Of a stretch of 16,445 nucleotides of DNA, positions 8,033 through 14,731 are shown in pieces. The notes under the pieces are model-generated. The model was given only the letters and a program-made list of their open reading frames with translations, searched no databases and had not been told where the DNA came from. Both the position numbers and the translations under genes were made by a program. Numbering within the stretch: the first letter of the stretch is position 1; each line of letters begins with the position of its first letter. This stretch comes from an uncultured Porphyromonadaceae bacterium (GTDB taxonomy: Bacteria > Bacteroidota > Bacteroidia > Bacteroidales > Muribaculaceae), in assembly GCA_900550025.1 (NCBI GenBank), contig URQP01000059.1:1-16445 (forward strand). The letters run 5' to 3'.

Positions 8033-8665
8033 ATGAAAGACTTATCAAGGACTATTGCTACGATGTCGGTGATGGCCGGGATTTCGTCATCAGCCGTACA
8101 TGAGGGGGATGAACTGTGCAAAGGCAAGACTCTCGACAATTTATTTGCTACCGGGAAGGAATTGGGAAGACGGCTTAGTTGTGATAGCGGGCAGGATGAT
8201 GAGAGCTTTTTGTCTTCTTTTTATGAGGAATTCGGGAATATTATTTCGAAGTTCAAGTCTAAGCGGCAAATCGAGGCGATTTCCAAGTCATTTTCAGATG
8301 AAGCATTGGAATTAGTGTCGCCGGAATCTTATGCCGTGTCTCTCACTGATTTGCGTATGTCGGCTTTGCTTTCCGGCGACCCTACGGCTGTGGCCGATGT
8401 GGATGCCGCTTTTTATCAGGCAGTGGAGAAGCGCCGGGCAAAGAATGGAGATGGTGATGCGGAGCAGTTCAGGCTGTTGTGTGAGTATGCCAATGCCGGG
8501 GCCGTGCTTGGCGTGGAATTTGCCGACGCGCAAAGAGGGAACGACGTGCCGTTTGCCGAAACTGTCAGGGCGAGGGCGACTGCTATGGGCAATAGTTTTC
8601 CGTCGGATGACGCGTATGGCGACATTTTCCGCCGTGCCTACACACACTATTCCGTAAATGCCTGA
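8033..8665 (+). CDS. hypothetical protein, 210 aa, unrecognised
   Basis: I do not recognise a family. The frame is supported by a good upstream promoter, an ATG at a plausible leader distance and a coding-like composition throughout. The protein is acidic, probably mostly helical (alternating A/E/L/K/R stretches, EKRRAKNGDGDAEQFRLLC), with no transmembrane segment and three cysteines. Residues 7-21 (TIATMSVMAGISSSA) are mildly hydrophobic and could be a weak signal peptide, but only one Lys and one Arg flank them and I would not rely on it. The gene stands alone: the divergent SDR unit lies upstream, and a long non-coding stretch with hairpins lies downstream. It lacks a terminator immediately after its stop; the first strong one is at 9109-9159. 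Confidence 0.7.
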   Translation: MKDLSRTIATMSVMAGISSSAVHEGDELCKGKTLDNLFATGKELGRRLSCDSGQDDESFLSSFYEEFGNIISKFKSKRQIEAISKSFSDEALELVSPESYAVSLTDLRMSALLSGDPTAVADVDAAFYQAVEKRRAKNGDGDAEQFRLLCEYANAGAVLGVEFADAQRGNDVPFAETVRARATAMGNSFPSDDAYGDIFRRAYTHYSVNA

Positions 8666-8863
8666 GACGCTATCCATAATTGTGCGAGTTCGTGACAAGG
8701 ATTGGTAAAATTAATGTAGCGTCGTCACGCGCGCTGCGACGGTCTCCGATACTGTGTCTGCTGCGATGAGGTGGAAGGCCTATGTATGGCTGTGTCTGCT
8801 GCTGTGTGATGGATGGTCTATGGCGCGGCGGGTGTCAGCTGCATAGCGGCTGCGTGTAGTGAA

Positions 8864-8934
8864 CCTACGGCTTCAGCCGTAGGATAAGCGATGGCATCGC
8901 CACGGCTTCATAGATGCCGCGCACCGCATCTATG
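8864..8934. repeat. REP-like cluster of three hairpins
   Basis: Three hairpins follow one another. CCTACGGC/GCCGTAGG (8864-8871, 8876-8883) has a TTCA loop. GCGAT/ATCGC (8888-8892, 8896-8900) has a 3-base loop. CATAGATGC/GCATCTATG (8909-8917, 8926-8934) has an 8-base loop. From memory, palindromes of the CCTACGGC...GCCGTAGG kind occur dispersed in Bacteroidales genomes, and REP elements elsewhere are moved by RAYT transposases. Only one copy is in this window, so the dispersed-repeat reading is inference. Confidence 0.5.
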
Positions 8935-8974
8935 CGCAGCTTCAGATTCAAAGCTCGTATGGGATTATAGTCGC

Positions 8975-9051
8975 CCGCTAAAAGTCGGGTTTGCGGGGTG
9001 GTAATTACTTATGTATAAGTATTATGCGGTCGGGTTGTGTGTTTTTAGCGG
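8975..9051. repeat. 77-base element bounded by 9-bp inverted repeats
   Basis: CCGCTAAAA (8975-8983) and TTTTAGCGG (9043-9051) are perfect inverted repeats. Inside lies a perfect 7-bp palindrome TACTTAT-GT-ATAAGTA (9006-9021). The octamer GTCGGGTT appears as a direct repeat at 8984-8991 and 9029-9036. No clear target-site duplication flanks it. It could be a very short mobile element (MITE-like), a structured RNA, or a paired operator. Confidence 0.4.
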
Positions 9052-9100
9052 ACAGCGATGGTAGTTTTGGAGATTGTTTCTTTGTTTGAAAGAAAATTCG

Positions 9101-9108
9101 TAAATTTG
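9101..9108 (+). promoter_or_regulatory. possible -7 promoter box TAAATTTG
   Basis: TAAATTTG is a perfect match to TAnnTTTG. The -33 element is less convincing: TTTG at 9081-9084 is 16 bases away, slightly short. A start near 9115 would fall inside the stem of the terminator at 9109-9159, so the box may be chance A+T richness, or may drive the structured RNA downstream past a weakened hairpin. Confidence 0.25.
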
Positions 9109-9159
9109 TGTCGGATAGTTGCGGCATAGGCTGCGGCTGTCCGACATTGTTGTTTTTTT
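9109..9159 (+). terminator. strong intrinsic terminator, plus strand
   Basis: A 14-bp stem pairs 9109-9122 with 9133-9146 (outer part TGTCGGA/TCCGACA, inner part with three G-U wobbles). The loop has ten bases and the tail TTGTTGTTTTTTT spans 9147-9159. Wobble pairs that would be A-C mismatches on the other strand, plus the T tail, set the direction. It would end transcription from the 210-aa gene and its hairpin-rich downstream region, insulating the structured RNA that follows. Confidence 0.7.
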
Positions 9160-9162
9160 GAT

Positions 9163-9387
9163 GAAGCGTTTAGTGCGCGTTATCCCTTACAAGAAATTCG
9201 CCAAAATTTTCATATCAGGGGGTAGAGTAGCAGACGCTCATGCCTTGTTGTATCTCCGTCCCGCGCGAGCGGTCACGGACGGTATACTGTCGGCGTGGGG
9301 TTGTTGTTCTGTCTTATTCCTGATAGGGCGTTTGGCGATGCCTCTTGTAAGATAAGCAGACTGAAGTCCCTGCGCTTCTTTCTTTTT
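9163..9387 (+). ncRNA. candidate 6S-like regulatory RNA (long rod with large central bubble)
   Basis: Nested complementary segments form one long rod. From outside in: 9163-9168/9373-9378; 9169-9174/9360-9365; 9180-9184/9351-9355 (with 9177-9178/9356-9357); 9187-9194/9343-9350; 9198-9205/9331-9338; and 9213-9219/9319-9325. An open bubble follows (9220-9236 and 9300-9318). Above it lie 9237-9244/9292-9299, 9250-9253/9284-9287, 9256-9261/9277-9282 and a CGC-GCGA-GCG tip with a GNRA-type loop. The outermost stem is followed directly by a U-rich run (9379-9387), so a discrete transcript of about 220 bases is plausible. Closing stem, central bubble and apical stem are the known plan of 6S RNA, which binds the RNA polymerase holoenzyme by imitating an open promoter. 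G-U pairs (9171-9363, 9238-9298, 9241-9295) favour the plus strand. The alternative is a structured leader of the downstream gene. I am fairly sure of the fold, less of the name. Confidence 0.5.
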
Positions 9388-9444
9388 AGAATGTTTAATC
9401 AGCCCGACGGAGGGGACAGGGAGGCGGAAAAACAAAATTTAGTC

Positions 9445-9885
9445 ATGAAAACTGTTATTGCGTTGCAGGGCCGGTCGAACACCGGCAAGACGGAAACATT
9501 GAATTGGCTTATCAACAAGCTCGTGGAGCATGGAATGGCCGTAACGGAGCAGGATTCCGCTGCTTCCGACAGGCTTGCTATCGGCTCGTACAGAAAGGTG
9601 AATGTCGGGGCGGTCACACAAGGCGACCCCGGAGGGAAGATGAAGGAATGGCTCGACAGGTGCATGGCGGCGGAATGCGCGGTGATAGTCTGTGCGTGCC
9701 GTTCTAAGGGCAGTACACCTTACGATCTCGATGAGACGGCCAAGCCCAACGGCTACCAGTCAGTTTGGACCACCCCCTATTTCAGCCATTGGGGGAGTAT
9801 GTGCGGCGGCATCTATCTTGACGAGGTTTGCGCCGAGAGCCTGTTGCATTTCATTAACCGTTTAATCGACGATATAGAGCTATGA
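9445..9885 (+). CDS. small P-loop NTPase of unknown function
   Basis: The product has 146 aa when started at the ATG at 9445. I chose this start because the Walker A motif GRSNTGKT (residues 9-16) then lies just after the first beta strand KTVIALQ, as is normal for P-loop proteins. Longer in-frame starts (9295, 9390) would run into the structured RNA. A second hydrophobic strand, CAVIVCAC (about residues 77-84), ends in polar residues and may be the Walker B strand, but no textbook Asp is seen. Switch or base-specificity motifs of GTPases (NKXD) are absent, so an ATPase or a small kinase-like protein is likelier. Its stop overlaps the start of the next gene as ATGA (9882-9885), so translation of the two is probably coupled although the partner is exported. 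Confidence 0.75.
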   Translation: MKTVIALQGRSNTGKTETLNWLINKLVEHGMAVTEQDSAASDRLAIGSYRKVNVGAVTQGDPGGKMKEWLDRCMAAECAVIVCACRSKGSTPYDLDETAKPNGYQSVWTTPYFSHWGSMCGGIYLDEVCAESLLHFINRLIDDIEL

Positions 9886-10457
9886 AACGGACTATTTTTC
9901 TCTTAACGCTTTTGACTGCCGTCACAATGTCGGCCAAAGCTTATGTTCCCGGCGACAGAATTTACTTAGATGGGATTGAATACTATGTGGAGTTTCCTCC
10001 AAGTGAAGGAGTTCGGGTGTGTGGCTTTAGTTATGGAGGAGATGGCGGTGGAATCACCAATGTTGTAATACCGGAAACAGTATATGGATATAGGGTAACA
10101 TCGATAGGTAACGGTGCTTTCAAGGAAAAAACTGGAATAAGAACTGTAAAATTACCTGCCGGGATTAATAGTATTGGTGGTAGTGCTTTTGAGGATTGCA
10201 GCAATTTAACGGAGGTAACGTTACCTGCCGGGATTGAGATTACAGAAATAGAAGATTACACTTTTTCAGGTTGCACCAGCTTGACGGAGATAACGATACC
10301 TGATGGAGTAAATTCTATTGGGGCGTATGCTTTTATGAATTGTACCAGTTTGACAGAGATAACAATACCTCATAGTGTATTAAGAATCGGAGAAATAATC
10401 AATTATTACAATGAGGGGCATACTTTTGACGGATGCAATAACTTGGAAAGGATAAAC

Positions 10458-10970
10458 ATCTCTGATTTATCTGCATGGTGTAATATAGATTTTTCACCTT
10501 ATGGGTCTGTCTATTCTAATCCTTTGGCATCTAATGAAAATGCCCGATTGTACCTTAATGGAGAATTGATAACCGATCTGGTGATTCCGGAAGATGTAAC
10601 GGAGGTCAAGCCCGGTGCTTTTAATTTTTATAAAGGTTTAAAGTCGGTAACGGTACATCCGGGACTTGCAAAGATAGGCGAAAAATCTTTCAATTGGTGT
10701 GATAATTTGGAGGCGGTGCATATCTCTGACTTGTCGGCATGGTGCAGGATTGATTTTGATGATGACAGTGCCAATCCAGTGCATTCTGCGCATAATTTAT
10801 ATTTGAATGGAGAGTTGGTGACAGACTTGGTCATTCCTGATGGCATAACAGAAGTAAAGGATTATGCTTTCTATGGGTGCAGCGGCTTGACATCAGTGAC
10901 AATCCCGGAGAGCGTTACCTCGATAGGAAATTCCGCTTTTAGGGATTGCAGCGGCTTGACATCAATAGTG
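10458..10970 (+). repeat. imperfect tandem duplication of an 88-residue LRR unit
   Basis: Two consecutive units of 264 bases encode parallel segments of the BspA-like protein. Each begins ISDLSAWC(N/R)IDF (residues 192 and 281) and contains LYLNGEL(I/V)TDLVIP and then TEVK..AF. The DNA has diverged at many third positions, so the duplication is not recent. Confidence 0.75.
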
Positions 10971-11315
10971 CTTGGTGACGGAATAGAGGAATTTGGTGGC
11001 AACTCTTATGATAACGCCTTTTATGGTTGTGATATTTCTGAGATTATATTGCTTGATGACTCTTTTGAATATCTCAATCAAATTGAAGGAATTGCTGATG
11101 GCGCAAATGTATATGGTTTTATTTATGGCGCTGATGCTCCTTCTGGTGTGAGATATCGGCAATTGGAATTGGATATTCCTGACTATACATATACTGGGCA
11201 TGGACCGGAATACATTAGCGTTTTAGAGAATACCTCGTCATACCGAATAGAATGTACCGGTGTTGACGGGGATGAAAGCATAGATGTAGGAAGCCACGAT
11301 GCAACTACGGCGGAA

Positions 11316-11326
11316 GTGTGTATATA
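11316..11326 (+). repeat. dinucleotide tract GTGTGTATATA at the frameshift
   Basis: Three GT units followed by AT units lie exactly where the BspA-like gene changes frame. Gain of one dinucleotide unit here, or loss of one base, would join the two frames. Tracts this short slip rarely, so a fixed mutation or a base-calling error must also be considered. Confidence 0.6.
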
Positions 11327-12179
11327 ATAAAGATGACGCAGGAAGCCGGCCAACAACATATCACGTGACATTGCCAAAAAAATATTCATATACGGTCAAT
11401 AAAGCACCGCTGACAGTAACGGCGGAGTCTTTTTCTGTTGACTATGGCGAGACTGTAGCTGCCGATGATTTTTGGTATTCATACAGCGGATTTGTCAATG
11501 GGGAAGACGAGGATGTGCTGACAGAACTGCCGGTAATAGAATGCGAAGCTGCTTCTATTCCTGAAGCCGGGGAGTATCCTATTACGGTGTCGGGTGGAGA
11601 AGCCAAGAATTATGAGTTTAAATACGAGCAGGGAACGCTCACGGTATTGCAAATCCCACAGACTATGGTATGGGATCAGGATTTGTCGGATCTGTCGGTA
11701 GGAGATATGGTGGTACTGACTGCGGAGGCATCGTCGGGAATGCCCGTAAGCTATTCGGTAAGTAATGGTGACGTGGTGGAGATAGTGAAATCAGGTGGAA
11801 AAATGAGGTTGCATTGTCTTTCACCCGGAACAGTTACCGTCACAGCAACGGAACAAGAGAGCAGAAATTATCTTCCTGTTTCGCTTGAAAAGGAGGTTAC
11901 GGTAACGGCATTTGGCGGTGCCGGGACGGTGGATGCTGGTGCGGTGGGATGTTATCCTAACCCGGCGGTTGAACGGTTGAATGTGACAGGAACTGCCGAC
12001 GGCTCGGTAATCCGCATCTTTGATTTGGATGGACGGCTTCTCGGCACGCAGAAAGGTGAGGACGGAACTACGGTTGTAGATGTCAGTGGGCTTGCGCAAG
12101 GCGACTATCTGCTTGTGGTGGAGACAGGCGGAAAGACTGCGACACTGCGTTTCACGAAGAAGTGACGTTGTTTTGCAGA

Positions 12180-12228
12180 ATAAAAGGAATGCCGTTGCAC
12201 CGCACAAGCGCAACGGCATTCCTTTTAT
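12180..12228. terminator. bidirectional intrinsic terminator between convergent genes
   Basis: A perfect 19-bp inverted repeat (12180-12198 with 12210-12228, core GGAATGCCGTTGC) has an 11-base loop and AAAA/TTTT flanks on both sides. It lies 15 bases after the BspA-like stop (plus strand) and 13 bases after the ferritin stop (minus strand), so it serves both. Confidence 0.9.
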
Positions 12229-12241
12229 ATTTAGCTTAGTG

Positions 12242-12724
12242 TTACTTTCTTTCGGCAAGCTGGGCATCGACGAAGAGCAAACCTGCGTCGCCGGCTTTTT
12301 TAAGTTTGTCGACTATTGAAGCGGCAGTAGCCTCTTCTTCTACTTGTTCGCGGACAAAGCCCCAAAGGAAATCCTGCGTAGCCTTGTCTTTCTCGGCTGA
12401 TGCCACATCGACAAGTTCGTTTATCATTCTTGAAACGTTGCACTCGTGCTCATATACGGCCTCGAAGACTTCAAGCGCGTTGCCCCAAGTCTGAGGAACA
12501 ACATCCACCTTGTCGACCAACGGAGTTGCATCGCGTTTCACCATATATTCCGCAATCTGGCAAGCGTGTGAAGTTTCTTCTTCCGACTGTTTCTTCAGCC
12601 ATTGCGCGCATCCGTCGAGTCCTTCGCGTTGCATATAGAATGCCATCGACAGATATAAGTTTGCGGACCACATCTCGGCCGAGATTTGTCCGTTCATCTC
12701 TTTTTGTAATTTTTCGGTCATCAT
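12242..12724 (-). CDS. ftnA: ferritin (FtnA-type iron storage protein)
   Basis: This 160-aa protein has the length and helix pattern of bacterial non-haem ferritins. The ferroxidase residues fall at the same numbers as in E. coli FtnA: E17 (ISAEMW), E50 and H53 (EEETSHA), E94 (YEHEC), with E126-Q127 and E130 in VREQVEEEA. It should assemble into a 24-subunit cytoplasmic cage that oxidises Fe(II) and stores ferric mineral, protecting from iron-driven oxidative damage. The start is the ATG at 12724 (MMTEKLQ). The frame extends upstream to 12793, but that part (MAYPHLGTVLAR) does not match ferritins and contains the leader region. The following Met at 12721 is an equally possible start. It converges on the BspA-like gene across a shared terminator and diverges from the DEAD-box gene. 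No clear -33/-7 box was found on the minus strand. Confidence 0.95.
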   Translation of the reverse strand: MMTEKLQKEMNGQISAEMWSANLYLSMAFYMQREGLDGCAQWLKKQSEEETSHACQIAEYMVKRDATPLVDKVDVVPQTWGNALEVFEAVYEHECNVSRMINELVDVASAEKDKATQDFLWGFVREQVEEEATAASIVDKLKKAGDAGLLFVDAQLAERK

Positions 12725-12807
12725 AGTTTTTTGTTTTTTATAAATTTCACCGGTCAACCGAGCTAAAACTGTGCCGAGGTGTGGATATGCCATAATTTCC
12801 TAATCTT

Positions 12808-12852
12808 TGACAAAATGTCACGAATCTGCTGACAATGATGGTTGCGAATCTG
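12808..12852. promoter_or_regulatory. possible operator sites in the ferritin/helicase divergent region
   Basis: A palindrome TGACA-AAA-TGTCA (12808-12820) is followed by a direct repeat CGAATCTG at 12821-12828 and 12845-12852, 24 bases apart and extended as CTG/TTG. The sites lie upstream of the helicase promoter and on the ferritin side. An iron- or redox-responsive regulator would make sense for ferritin, but no known Fur or OxyR motif is recognisable. Confidence 0.25.
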
Positions 12853-12881
12853 TTGTAATTCACGAAAATGTTGTAACTTTG
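12853..12881 (+). promoter_or_regulatory. Bacteroidetes-type promoter for the DEAD-box helicase unit
   Basis: TTG (12853-12855), an 18-base spacer and TAACTTTG (12874-12881) match the -33/-7 consensus. Transcription would start near 12888 and give a leader of about 59 bases. Confidence 0.65.
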
Positions 12882-12902
12882 CACAAATTTTTTAATCAAG
12901 AG

Positions 12903-12916
12903 CCACCGTGAGGTGG
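12903..12916 (+). promoter_or_regulatory. hairpin in the 5' leader of the helicase mRNA
   Basis: CCACC-GTGA-GGTGG forms a compact 5-bp stem with a GNRA-type tetraloop (GTGA), about 15 bases into the predicted leader and 30 bases before the ATG. The rest of the leader is A-rich and unstructured. It may stabilise the mRNA or mediate temperature-linked or helicase autoregulation; that is inference. Confidence 0.4.
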
Positions 12917-12946
12917 ATTTCTAAAAAATAACGATAAATATATTTT

Positions 12947-14722
12947 ATGACATTTGAAGAATTAGGAGTACGCGAGGATTTGTTGAAGGCTATCGGAGAG
13001 TTGGGTTTTGAAAGTCCGATGCCGGTTCAGGAAAAGGTAATCCCCCATTTACTCCATGAAGACGGCGACGTTGTCGCTTTGGCACAGACGGGAACAGGAA
13101 AGACGGCGGCATTCGGCCTGCCGGTGATTCAACGTACAGACGTTAAGCTGCGTAAGCCTCAGGCTTTGATACTGTCTCCTACACGCGAATTATGCTTGCA
13201 GATAGGGGGCGACCTTGCGGATTTCTCGAAATATACTCCTGATTTGAAGGTGTTGCCCGTATATGGCGGTTCGAGCATAGAGAGCCAGATAAGGACGCTG
13301 AAGAAAGGTGTGCATATCATCGTTGCCACTCCGGGCCGTCTGCTGGACCTGATAAAACGCGGAACGGTAGATTTGTCGAATGTGCATACGGTGATTCTCG
13401 ACGAGGCCGACGAGATGCTCAACATGGGCTTTGTAGACGACATCAACAGCATTCTCGGAAATGTGCCGGAAGACCGTAAGATGCTGCTTTTCTCGGCCAC
13501 TATGCCCGACGAGATTGCAAAAATAGCGAAGAATTATATGCACAGCCCCGTTGAATTCGTGATAGGCACGAAGAACGAGGGGGCGGAAAATGTGCGCCAC
13601 ATATATTATATGGTCAACGCAAAGGACAAATATCTTGCGTTGAAGCGCATAGCCGATGCAAACCCGAATATTTACGCCATAATATTCTGCCGCACGAAGC
13701 GCGAGACGCAGGAGATAGCCGACAATCTTATCAGCGACGGTTATAATGTGGACTCGTTGCATGGCGATTTGTCGCAGGCACAGCGCGACACGGTGATGAA
13801 GAAGTTCCGCGAGCATACGTTGCAGCTGTTGGTGGCTACGGATGTGGCGGCGCGCGGTCTGGATGTGGACAGTCTTACCCACGTGATAAATTACGGTTTG
13901 CCTGACGATATTGCCACATATACGCACCGTAGCGGACGAACCGGACGCGCCGGAAAGACAGGTGTCTCGGTTGCAATTATCCATTCGCGCGAGAAATCGA
14001 AACTGCGTGCCATAGAAAAGAAGATAGGCAAGACCTTTGAACATGAAAAGGTGCCTACACCACAATATATTATAGAAAAGCAACTTTATAATCTTGCGGA
14101 CAGGATAGAAAAAGTAAAGGTCAACGAGACGGAGATAGAAAAATATCTTCCCGGCATCGTGAGAAAACTGGAATGGCTTTCCGAGAGCGACTTGCTGAAG
14201 CGCGTAGTGTCGTTGGAATTCAACCGTTTGCTCGATTATTACAAAGATGCTCCGTCTGTAGTCGACTATGAGGATAAAAATCCGAAAAGCAAGAAAGACC
14301 GGAAAGGCCGCGACCGTGGAGGCGACAAGGCATCACGCCGCCACGATTCCGAAAAAGACAAGGACAGCCGGAAAGCGGAGCGTGGCTACGAGCGCATCTA
14401 TGTGAATGCGGGCAAGGCTGACGGTTTCTTCCCGGCACGTCTTATCGACACTATTAATCAGAATATGTCGGGACGTGTAGACATAGGAAGGATTGACTTG
14501 TTGAACAATTATTCCTTGTTTGATGTTCGTAAAGGTGACGGGCATAAGGTTGTCAGCGCGTTGAAAAACGTAAGGTATTTCGGGAAACGCCTCTATGCGG
14601 AATTGGCCGACCCGAACCGTGATTACTCAAAACTTTCCGACAGGAAAAGCAAGGGTAAGCGGACAGAAGATGACGAGCCTTTTGCAAAATTCAAGAAAGG
14701 AAAATCGAAGAAAAGAAAATAG
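12947..14722 (+). CDS. deaD: DEAD-box ATP-dependent RNA helicase with DbpA-type RNA-binding domain
   Basis: This 591-aa protein has the full motif set: F3 and Q28 of the Q motif, AQTGTGKT (46-53), PTREL (78-82), TPGR (128-131), DEAD (152-155), SAT (183-185), a motif IV strand IIFCRTK, ATDVAARG (297-304) and HRSGRTGRAG (327-336). A basic, charged linker (about 443-480) leads to a DbpA/CsdA-type RNA-binding domain (about 481-557, ERIYVNAGKADGFFPARLI). A Lys/Arg-rich tail follows. Family members unwind RNA during ribosome assembly and mRNA decay, often in the cold. It is the first gene of a plus-strand unit with DUF3256 nine bases downstream. DeaD is the best symbol, but Bacteroidetes often carry several paralogues, so the exact orthologue is uncertain. 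Confidence 0.95.
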   Translation: MTFEELGVREDLLKAIGELGFESPMPVQEKVIPHLLHEDGDVVALAQTGTGKTAAFGLPVIQRTDVKLRKPQALILSPTRELCLQIGGDLADFSKYTPDLKVLPVYGGSSIESQIRTLKKGVHIIVATPGRLLDLIKRGTVDLSNVHTVILDEADEMLNMGFVDDINSILGNVPEDRKMLLFSATMPDEIAKIAKNYMHSPVEFVIGTKNEGAENVRHIYYMVNAKDKYLALKRIADANPNIYAIIFCRTKRETQEIADNLISDGYNVDSLHGDLSQAQRDTVMKKFREHTLQLLVATDVAARGLDVDSLTHVINYGLPDDIATYTHRSGRTGRAGKTGVSVAIIHSREKSKLRAIEKKIGKTFEHEKVPTPQYIIEKQLYNLADRIEKVKVNETEIEKYLPGIVRKLEWLSESDLLKRVVSLEFNRLLDYYKDAPSVVDYEDKNPKSKKDRKGRDRGGDKASRRHDSEKDKDSRKAERGYERIYVNAGKADGFFPARLIDTINQNMSGRVDIGRIDLLNNYSLFDVRKGDGHKVVSALKNVRYFGKRLYAELADPNRDYSKLSDRKSKGKRTEDDEPFAKFKKGKSKKRK

Positions 14723-14731
14723 AAAATAATT

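Larger units (their letters stand above)
8666..9108. other. non-coding stretch rich in repeats and hairpins
   Basis: No convincing gene is present on either strand. The stretch begins with a 7-bp inverted repeat (8666-8672 with 8717-8723, GACGCTA/TAGCGTC), partly overlapped by CGTGAC/GTCACG (8691-8696 with 8724-8729). A 12-base direct repeat CTGTGTCTGCTG follows at 8752-8763 and 8790-8801. Then come the REP-like cluster (8864-8934) and the 77-base inverted-repeat element (8975-9051), listed separately. A 7-bp inverted repeat TTTCTTT/AAAGAAA lies at 9077-9083 and 9089-9095. It could be a structured 3' untranslated region of the 210-aa gene or an intergenic repeat landing site. Confidence 0.5.
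9882..12165 (+). pseudogene. secreted BspA-like leucine-rich-repeat protein with MBG domain and T9SS sorting tail, frameshifted
   Basis: The first frame (9882-11327, 481 codons) begins with a signal peptide (residues 1-20, ending MSAKA). LRR_5/BspA repeats follow (VTSIGNGAF, LTEITIPDGVNSIGAYAF, LTSVTIPESVTSIGNSAF). It ends in the start of an MBG/YDG-like module (YTYTGHGPEYISVLE). The frame stops at 11325-11327. The +1 frame is open up to 12165 and continues the same module (YNKDDAGS...KYSYTVNKAPLTV). It then gives an MBG_2 domain, an Ig-like segment and a C-terminal T9SS type A tail of about 75 residues (VGCYPNPAVERLNV...GRLLGTQKG...YLLVVETGGKTATLRFTKK). The intact protein would have about 760 aa. 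The break lies in GTGTGTATATA (11316-11326). Without the second half the product loses its sorting tail and should not reach the surface. BspA-like proteins often bind host matrix or partner bacteria. It overlaps the P-loop gene by four bases. Confidence 0.85.

Noticed and set aside
9119..9355. Open frame of 78 codons from a TTG, with an inner ATG at 9161
   Set aside because: It coincides with the terminator and the rod-shaped RNA, whose pairing explains the sequence better. The predicted protein looks like nothing known.
9295..9444. N-terminal extension of the P-loop NTPase
   Set aside because: The extra 50 codons overlap the structured RNA and its U-rich tail. The normal P-loop spacing is obtained from the ATG at 9445.
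12725..12793. N-terminal extension of ferritin by 23 residues
   Set aside because: Ferritins begin close to the first helix. The ferroxidase residues get the standard numbers from the ATG at 12724.
13190..14083. 297-codon minus-strand frame
   Set aside because: It lies wholly within the DEAD-box helicase gene and has no recognisable domain; it is a byproduct of codon use.
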